From an uncultured Bacilli bacterium (lineage in GTDB: Bacteria; Bacillota_I; Bacilli_A; RF39; UBA660), in NCBI GenBank assembly GCA_947630205.1, contig CANRGW010000046.1:1-9106 (forward strand): a DNA stretch of 9,106 nucleotides, read 5' to 3'. The position numbers and the translations under genes were made by a program. Of the stretch, positions 1-5,100 are shown piece by piece; within the stretch, counting starts at the first letter, position 1, and each line of letters begins with the position of its first letter. A model generated the notes under the pieces. It was not told the DNA's origin, did no database searches, and was given only the letters and a program-made list of their open reading frames with translations.

Positions 1-132
1 CTTATATTTTTTAGAAGTCATTTGTAAAAAACCATTTTCACTTATTTGTCTACTTCTCTTGGCTGCTATATGAACAAGTTCATATTTTGATGATACTATA
101 TTAAGTAACTTATCAATTGATGGATATATCAC
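1..132 (-). CDS. rpoZ: RNA polymerase omega subunit, 5' part (runs off left edge)
   Basis: The first 44 codons of a minus-strand gene continue past position 1. The product begins (M)IYPSIDKLLNIVSSKYELV and continues HIAAKRSRQI, which matches the conserved start of Firmicutes omega: a PSID-type opening, a SKYxLV segment and an AAKRxRQ helix that contacts beta-prime. Omega helps assemble and stabilise RNA polymerase; Firmicutes versions are usually about 65-80 residues, so roughly half is visible. I chose the GTG at 130-132 because it puts the conserved IYPSID at the N-terminus. The GGGAG ribosome site at 143-147 is then 10 nt upstream, slightly long. An in-frame GTG at 139-141 would be only about 1 nt from that site, and the ATG at 134-136 is out of frame and stops after seven codons. 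In many Firmicutes rpoZ sits between gmk and priA; neither is visible here, and hpt precedes it with a terminator between. Confidence 0.85.
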   Translation of the reverse strand, partial: MIYPSIDKLLNIVSSKYELVHIAAKRSRQISENGFLQMTSKKYK

Positions 133-200
133 ACATTTCACTCTCCCTCTATTATTAGAATAATATGATGGAAAAAAATATGCAAGGAAAAAGGAAAAAT

Positions 201-217
201 TTGACAATTTTTTGACA
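201..217. repeat. 11-bp-period direct repeat TTGACA-N5-TTGACA between hpt and rpoZ
   Basis: TTGACA occurs at 201-206 and again at 212-217, one helical turn apart. Read on the minus strand this is TTGTCAA-AAAA-TTGTCAA, about 70-85 nt upstream of the rpoZ start. A near-identical arrangement occurs at 7398-7415 upstream of the M60 protease promoter. Direct half-sites at 11-bp period are typical of OmpR/PhoB-family response regulators, so an operator is possible. The sequence is A/T-tract rich and chance similarity cannot be excluded. Confidence 0.35.
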
Positions 218-245
218 AAAAAAATAACTTTAATTAGTTATTTTT
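217..245 (-). terminator. Rho-independent terminator of hpt, overlapping its stop codon
   Basis: On the minus strand AATAAC (237-242) pairs with GTTATT (223-228) around an 8-nt loop and is followed by a run of eight T (217-224). The stem can extend by A-T pairs into 220-222/243-245. The hpt stop codon (234-236) lies in the loop, so the last codons form part of the hairpin. It separates hpt from rpoZ. The stem is AT-rich and therefore weak, but the T-run is strong. Confidence 0.65.
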
Positions 246-755
246 AATATATGCAACATAAGGAAAATTCCGATACTTTTCATCATAATCCAAACCATAG
301 CCAATAACAAATAAATCATCTATTGGAAAACCAACATAATCAGCATTAAATTCAACTGTTCTTCGGGCTTTTTTATCTAAAAGAGCACACGTTTTAACAC
401 TTTTAGGATTAAATTCTTGTAAATATTCAACTAAATATTTTAAAGTTCTTCCTGTGTCAACAATATCTTCAACTATAATTATATTTTTTCCCTCAATATT
501 TTCTTTCTTTAAAGGTAATTTTAAAGTAATTTTACCTGTTGAATTTTCTCCCTCATAACTAGATACTCTAACACAATCAAGTAAACAAGGACCTGTATAG
601 TTTTTCATTAAGTCAACCGTAAAAAAAACGGCACCTTTTAAGACAGAACAAAAAACAACTTCTTCATCCTGATAATCTTTTTTGATCTCTCTTGCTATTT
701 CTTTAATTCGAGATTGAAGTTTCTCTTCATCAATTAAAATTTCCATTTTATCCAT
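234..755 (-). CDS. hpt: Hypoxanthine(-guanine) phosphoribosyltransferase
   Basis: A 173-residue cytosolic purine-salvage enzyme that transfers phosphoribosyl from PRPP to hypoxanthine or guanine, giving IMP or GMP. Visible motifs, numbered from the chosen start: the pyrophosphate loop in SVLKGAVFF (37-45); the flexible catalytic loop around SSYEGENSTGK (65-75); the PRPP-binding signature IIIVEDIVDTGRTL (92-105) with the acidic ED pair; and the base-binding and C-terminal segment ending GFPIDDLFVIGYGLDYDEKY. The length is usual for bacterial HPRT. The frame is open for seven more codons upstream to 776, but the ATG at 753-755 has TAGGAG (761-766) 5 nt before it, while the longer start would lie upstream of that site. 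A promoter sits just upstream and a terminator overlaps the stop, so it is probably monocistronic. It is a housekeeping gene and probably marks host chromosome. Confidence 0.93.
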   Translation of the reverse strand: MDKMEILIDEEKLQSRIKEIAREIKKDYQDEEVVFCSVLKGAVFFTVDLMKNYTGPCLLDCVRVSSYEGENSTGKITLKLPLKKENIEGKNIIIVEDIVDTGRTLKYLVEYLQEFNPKSVKTCALLDKKARRTVEFNADYVGFPIDDLFVIGYGLDYDEKYRNFPYVAYIKNN

Positions 756-780
756 AAATACTCCTACAAAAAACAAGTTT

Positions 781-809
781 ATTATAACATTAAAAAAAAA
801 GAAAGTAAA
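781..809 (-). promoter_or_regulatory. hpt promoter (extended -10)
   Basis: On the minus strand there is TTTACT (804-809), a 17-bp spacer and TATAAT (781-786). The -10 is preceded by TG one base away (TGTTATAAT), the extended -10 form. Transcription would start near 774, giving a leader of about 20 nt that holds the TAGGAG ribosome site. The -35 hexamer lies inside the terminator hairpin of the preceding small unit. Confidence 0.75.
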
Positions 810-831
810 TTACTTTTCTTTTACTTTTCTT
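792..831 (-). terminator. Terminator of the small upstream unit, overlapping the hpt -35
   Basis: The 15-bp palindrome AAAGTAAATTACTTT (802-816) is followed on the minus strand by C and nine T (792-800). A second 5' arm is available because TTACTTTTCTT is tandemly repeated at 810-820 and 821-831, so the minus-strand transcript can pair TTACTTT with either of two AAAGTAA copies (3-nt or 12-nt loop). The unit lies directly after the small ORF at 844-924 and before the hpt -10. The hairpin and the hpt -35 share bases. Confidence 0.6.
810..831. repeat. Perfect tandem duplication of an 11-mer
   Basis: TTACTTTTCTT occurs at 810-820 and is immediately repeated at 821-831. It gives the terminator above a second possible 5' arm. 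It may be simple slippage in AT-rich DNA or a spaced pair of binding half-sites next to the hpt -35. Confidence 0.7.
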
Positions 832-843
832 TAAATATATTTT

Positions 844-924
844 TTAAAATGAATTATACTCTACAAATAAATATTTATAACAATACTTCGTTTTTTTGGG
901 TTTTTCTTCAAGTAAAAACATCAT
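844..924 (-). CDS. Small ORF, 26 codons, in its own transcription unit; function unknown
   Basis: I do not recognise this peptide. It starts with two consecutive ATG codons (922-924 and 919-921) behind a strong purine site, GAAGGGAGGGAG (926-937), and ends with TAA at 844-846. The product has 25 or 26 residues with five Lys, four Tyr, three Phe and one Cys: a short hydrophobic-acidic start (MMFLLEE), a basic PKKTK stretch, then an aromatic tail (YCYKYLF, ending in NSF). No convincing membrane segment is seen. What argues for a real gene is the surroundings: a TTTACT-17-TATATT promoter just upstream and a hairpin plus T9 terminator just downstream. It could be a small protein, a leader peptide for hpt, or a roughly 140-nt small RNA that happens to be translatable. 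Confidence 0.45.
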   Translation of the reverse strand: MMFLLEEKPKKTKYCYKYLFVEYNSF

Positions 925-944
925 ACTCCCTCCCTTCTAATTAG

Positions 945-973
945 AATATAAGTTTATTCTTTTTAATAGTAAA
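945..973 (-). promoter_or_regulatory. Promoter of the small unit
   Basis: On the minus strand TTTACT (968-973), a 17-bp spacer and TATATT (945-950). The -35 hexamer and spacing are identical to those of hpt. The predicted start near 938 falls at the edge of the ribosome site (926-937), giving a very short leader. Confidence 0.6.
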
Positions 974-990
974 GGGCTTTTCTTGTCCAG

Positions 991-1015
991 AAAAAAAGAT
1001 ACCTAAAAGTATCTT
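991..1015 (-). terminator. Terminator of the protease/cohesin operon
   Basis: On the minus strand AAGATAC (1009-1015) and GTATCTT (996-1002) form a 7-bp stem with a 6-nt loop, followed directly by a T-run (seven consecutive T positions, 991-997, partly in the stem). The stem begins inside the stop codon (1014-1016) of the cohesin-like gene. It closes the two-gene unit and separates it from the small ORF promoter. Confidence 0.75.
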
Positions 1016-2165
1016 AAAAATCTATTTTTTTCTTGTCTTTACTTTTTAAATAAGCCATCATCACTAAGAATATAACTAAAATAATAGCAACACAAGCGGT
1101 AATTATAATAAGTTTATTAGATGATTTTTCTTGTTTCTTCTTTTCAGTTGTTGAATTGGTGGTTGTATCAGTTGAATTATTTTCTAAATCATCAGCTTTT
1201 GTTATCTCTTCTTTTGTATCTTCATCGGTAGTTGTTGTATCAGCATTATTGTTATCTTTTTCAAGAGATGCTGAATTTTTATTTTCCGTTACAGTTTCCT
1301 TATTTGTATTATTACTATTATTCGTATTATCATTAGTAGTATTTGAATTACTACTTGTATTATTGTTAGCATTATTATTAGTATTATTATTCGTGTTAGT
1401 ATTTGTATTATTGCCTGTATTAGTATTGGTTGCTGGCTTATTATTATCGCCATTATTACTTTCTTGATTGTTATTACCACTTGTTGTATTTGAAGAAGTA
1501 TTAGAACCAGTTGAACTTCCACCACTTGGTTTAGTTTCGGTTTCTGGTTTCTTGTCAGGTTTAGTTTCAGATGTCTTTTCATTTTCTGTATTATCATCTT
1601 TAGGATTTTCAGGCTCTGGTTGAGTAGGATTTTTATTATCCTCATCTTTTTCTTCTTCGTTTGGAAGAGTTACAACGTAAGTAAACTTATTAGTATCAAT
1701 TTCTATATTACTATTAGCAATTTTTTGAGTACGCCAACTATTATCAATATAAGTTAAAGATGATGTTTCTACTTTATAATCAACACTCTTTTTAGAAGTA
1801 GTTGCTAATTTAATAGTTCCTAAAGATAATTCACGATTTTCATTTAATAAATTATGACTAAGTCCAATTCCACCAGAAGTTACGCGAAGTGTTAAAGTAT
1901 GATTTTTAGCATCATATTTATAGTTTTTCGTAAAATTATTTTTTCCATAATCTTCATTAAAAGTAACACTTTGTACATTTACTGTATCACTTAGTTTAAA
2001 AACAGCCTCAATTCCTCCAACAAAACCTTCTTCAAAAGTCATATTGGTTTTAATGTTTCCATTACTTGTTTCTTCAAGATTAATCTTTGTTGTTGCCTTA
2101 ACAGAAGTTAAAGGGAAAAGAAGCAAGAAAGACAATATTCCTAATAGTATTAAATTTTTTTTCAT
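1014..2165 (-). CDS. Secreted, membrane-anchored protein with cohesin-like domain and Asn/Thr-rich stalk
   Basis: 383 residues. Residues 1-24 are a signal peptide (basic MKKN, hydrophobic core, cleavage after SVKA). Residues 25-165 form a beta-rich domain that reads like a cohesin: alternating hydrophobic strands in VGGIEAVFKLSDTVNVQSVTF, a YDAKNHTLTLRV strand, then GIGL and LSLGTIKL, where cohesins carry their glycine-rich strand and following strand. Residues 168-215 are acidic and Pro/Lys/Glu-rich; 216-340 are dominated by Asn, Thr and Ser, a flexible stalk that would span the wall. Residues 351-373 are one transmembrane helix, followed by the basic tail KSKDKKKIDF. There is no LPXTG sortase motif, so anchoring should be in the membrane. 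The ATG has AGGAGG (2175-2180) 9 nt upstream, next to the stop of the protease gene 16 bp away, so the two are co-transcribed. The likely role is to hold the dockerin-bearing protease. Cohesin identity rests on pattern only; another beta-sandwich surface domain is the alternative. Confidence 0.7.
   Translation of the reverse strand: MKKNLILLGILSFLLLFPLTSVKATTKINLEETSNGNIKTNMTFEEGFVGGIEAVFKLSDTVNVQSVTFNEDYGKNNFTKNYKYDAKNHTLTLRVTSGGIGLSHNLLNENRELSLGTIKLATTSKKSVDYKVETSSLTYIDNSWRTQKIANSNIEIDTNKFTYVVTLPNEEEKDEDNKNPTQPEPENPKDDNTENEKTSETKPDKKPETETKPSGGSSTGSNTSSNTTSGNNNQESNNGDNNKPATNTNTGNNTNTNTNNNTNNNANNNTSSNSNTTNDNTNNSNNTNKETVTENKNSASLEKDNNNADTTTTDEDTKEEITKADDLENNSTDTTTNSTTEKKKQEKSSNKLIIITACVAIILVIFLVMMAYLKSKDKKKIDF
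1296..1520 (-). repeat. Low-complexity Asn/Thr coding tract in the stalk
   Basis: Codons for residues about 216-290 are almost entirely AAT/AAC, ACT/ACA/ACC and AGT/TCT, producing runs such as NTNTNNNTNNNANNNT. On the plus strand this appears as degenerate TATTATTA/GTATTATT trinucleotide arrays. The tract has no fixed repeat unit. It is likely prone to length change by slippage or recombination, in steps of three bases if the frame is kept. Confidence 0.7.
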
Positions 2166-2181
2166 TACTTCTTTCCTCCTT

Positions 2182-5100
2182 TTAATTATTTTCTTTACTT
2201 GAGTCTATAGACATTTTTGGTAATTTATCATAAGTTTCTAAATTACTAACGGCTTTCGATGTACTTGTTAATCTTTGATTTTCCATTGAAATTGCATCAT
2301 TTACACGGTAAAGATTAGCCCTTATACTCTTAGATGATTTTAGTAATTCTTGATATTCATCTTTTGTCATGATATACATCCAAGTACCACTTGCAACTTC
2401 ATAAACCGTCATATCAGGATTTACTTCAGCAAAAATCAATTGATATCCATTATAAATAGTTCCATTAGTAGCATCAGTTATAGTTAAAACATTAAATGAT
2501 GGACTACCACGGTATTCACCTTTAATAATAACGGAACCGGCTTTAATAACCCCATTTTCTCCTAAAGAAGCATCATACGTATAATCTTTATCTAATACAC
2601 CTATAGTTGGAACATTATTTTCTGTAACGGAAATATCTATATTATCACCTGGAGGAGCAATTAAATCTATTTCACTTCCTGATAAACTATTCTTGCCATC
2701 CGAAACAATCTTAACATAAGAAACATCATAATAAGTCCAAAGAGAAGTATCGGCAGCACTTGCATCTTTCTTGAAATAAACGGTATCTGTATAATTATTT
2801 TCTTTTGTTAGATTGAAGGTTCCAACTCTTGCTTCTTGCCAATTTTCTTTATCACTACTTACATAAATTTTATACTTCGTAATTGAATTAGGATCAAGTC
2901 CGGCTTCACTACTTAAAGCCTGATATTTAAGACCACTTATATCATATTTAGCATTTAAGTTAATAATTACATAAGCATTATTGTTATCTGTTGTAACAGT
3001 AGCATTATCACCATTTAAAGTAAAGGTTTTAATTTTCTCTGTACCATTAAATGAAGTTTTATTATTACCATCAATTAATTTGTTAACCTCTAATTTAGAA
3101 TAATCCATATCACTATCTTCTAAATCAACTATTTCTCCCTTAACTTTAACATTAGACTCGATTTCAAAAGTATCTTTTGAAGCAATACTACCATCATAAG
3201 AAACTTTAATCTCAGCAAGAGATGCTACAGGAGTTTTATTCAATAAATAGTCATAAGCAACGATTGTATAGGTATAAGCCCGATTATTTTCAGCACCTAT
3301 TCTATCAACATAAGTATTTACATTCCCTTCAATAAAGGCAATAGAAACACCATTACGAAGAATTTCATAACCTAAAATTTTCTTTTCATCTTTATTAACT
3401 TTAAAATTCAAGGTTACTTCTTTATTTTGATTATCAACTTTTTCGATGCTAGCAACAACTTTTGTATCACTTGCCATTTTACTACCATCATTTATTCTAT
3501 ATCTTCTAGCCTCATCATTTAAATATTGAATTTGTCTTGTTTCTTTAGCAAGTTTTAATTCATCTTTAATATAGGCTTTTAACTTATCGGTTGCTTTTAA
3601 GCCCCAAACCTCAAAGAAATCTGTTAAATCCCGGCTAGCAGCCATACTAGAGAATAGTATTAATAAATCATCTTTACTATAATTATCTTTATTATCATAA
3701 GTTCTTGTTAAATGATTAATTCTTGAATAAATAGAATTAGTATCACTGAAAGTATTATTATCATCATATGCTAAGTGTAATTGCCAATACATACCTAATT
3801 GAACAAAAACATTTTGGGCTTTTCCAATTGTATGTGAAGTAACTTTTTCATATATTTTTGGATAAATTTCACTTGTTTCTAAACGAGATTTATCTTTATC
3901 ATTAGAAGTTTGAGCTAATAAAGCGTAAACATTATTAGTAACCTCAGCATGAGCAAGGGTTCTTTGATTAATTTGATGTCCTACTTCATGACTTATTCCC
4001 CAACCAAAGTAACCTGTTTTCGTACTTGAATTACCTTCTGCTTGAATAAGTCCCGCAATAGAACCATATTCAATTCCAATATGATAACCTCCAGCATACA
4101 TGAAAGCACCATCAAACATTCTCATATAACGAATATTACTTCTGGCTTTTGGCATTTCATCTTTTGCATCTTCGGCATTTTCTTTTAAACCCTTTTGCCG
4201 ATAGAACATTTCCATCATTTCATCAAAGGCTTCTGTTGATTTATATAATCTATTAATTTTACTATCAGTCGTTGTTGTTCCCGAATTAACAGCATCTAAA
4301 ACGGCTGTTGCTGCAACAGAGAATAATCCTTTTTCAGTTACAATTTCTGTTGAATTAGAAACACTTGTTTGTTTATCAAAACTACTTCCATAATTTTCTT
4401 TAATAGTTGTAACATGTTTATTTAAAGCATTAAGATAAGTTTTAATAGCATCTTTCTTTTCACTTTCCGTTTTTAGAAGCGATGTATCAAGAACTGGTAT
4501 TTTCTCGCCACCACTTACTCTTATTTTAATTGGAGTATTAGCATTTGGTGTACTTGTATAACGAACATAAACACTTCCACCGCGTTCGGCCTCAGCATCA
4601 CCTATTTTAGGTACATCAATAATATTTTGACCTTTTTGTAAAGTACGAACTGTTGTTTGCCATTTATTAGCTTCCGCATAAAATTGTGTGAAAACTAACT
4701 CAACATTAACATTACCTTTTGTTCCAACATAAACCGTTAATTTTTCATTTGGTCTTGCAACTACTCCAAGAGGTTGATAATCATTAATTGTCATAGCAAA
4801 ACCAGTATGTCCATTATAAGAATTAGAAATATTTGGATTTAAAGTAATTACGTCTTGAATAGCCTTATCATTTAATATATCAAGAGCATATTGTAAATCA
4901 TTTAAAATAACTTCACGATATGGATTATATTCACCATTATCTTTTACATCTGCTCGTTTTTTCAATTCTTCAATTTTTTCTTTTGTAACACCTTTTTTAA
5001 GTTCAACTCTTAAATCATCAGCAAATAAATCGCCTACTTCATCTACTAAAGAGTCGTATTCATATAATTTAACCTCAGCCACTTGGATTAAACCACCATT

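Noticed and set aside
160..188. rpoZ promoter with -10 TATTAT (160-165)
   Set aside because: The hexamer at 17-bp spacing (TCCTTG) does not resemble a -35, and TTGCAT at 180-185 is only 14 bp away. It is plausible but not supportable as a feature.
201..240. Plus-strand promoters using the two TTGACA hexamers
   Set aside because: No good -10 hexamer lies at 16-18 bp from either copy and there is no plus-strand gene downstream; the pairing at 11 bp is better explained as a direct repeat.
853..883. Second hpt promoter with TATAAT at 853-858
   Set aside because: Its best -35 (TTGTTA) has a 19-bp spacer and lies within the small ORF; the promoter at 781-809 is clearly better.
1014..1060. Sortase LPXTG anchor in the stalk protein
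   Set aside because: The C-terminus has a transmembrane helix and basic tail, but no LPXTG-like motif precedes it.
1156..1467. Plus-strand ORF rich in Val/Leu/Ser opposite the stalk
   Set aside because: It is the antisense reading of the Asn/Thr-rich stalk codons, with no ribosome site and no sensible protein signature.
1289..1645. Minus-strand overlapping ORF of 118 codons rich in Ile/Gln
   Set aside because: It is a shifted frame inside the low-complexity stalk region of the real gene; no independent start signal.
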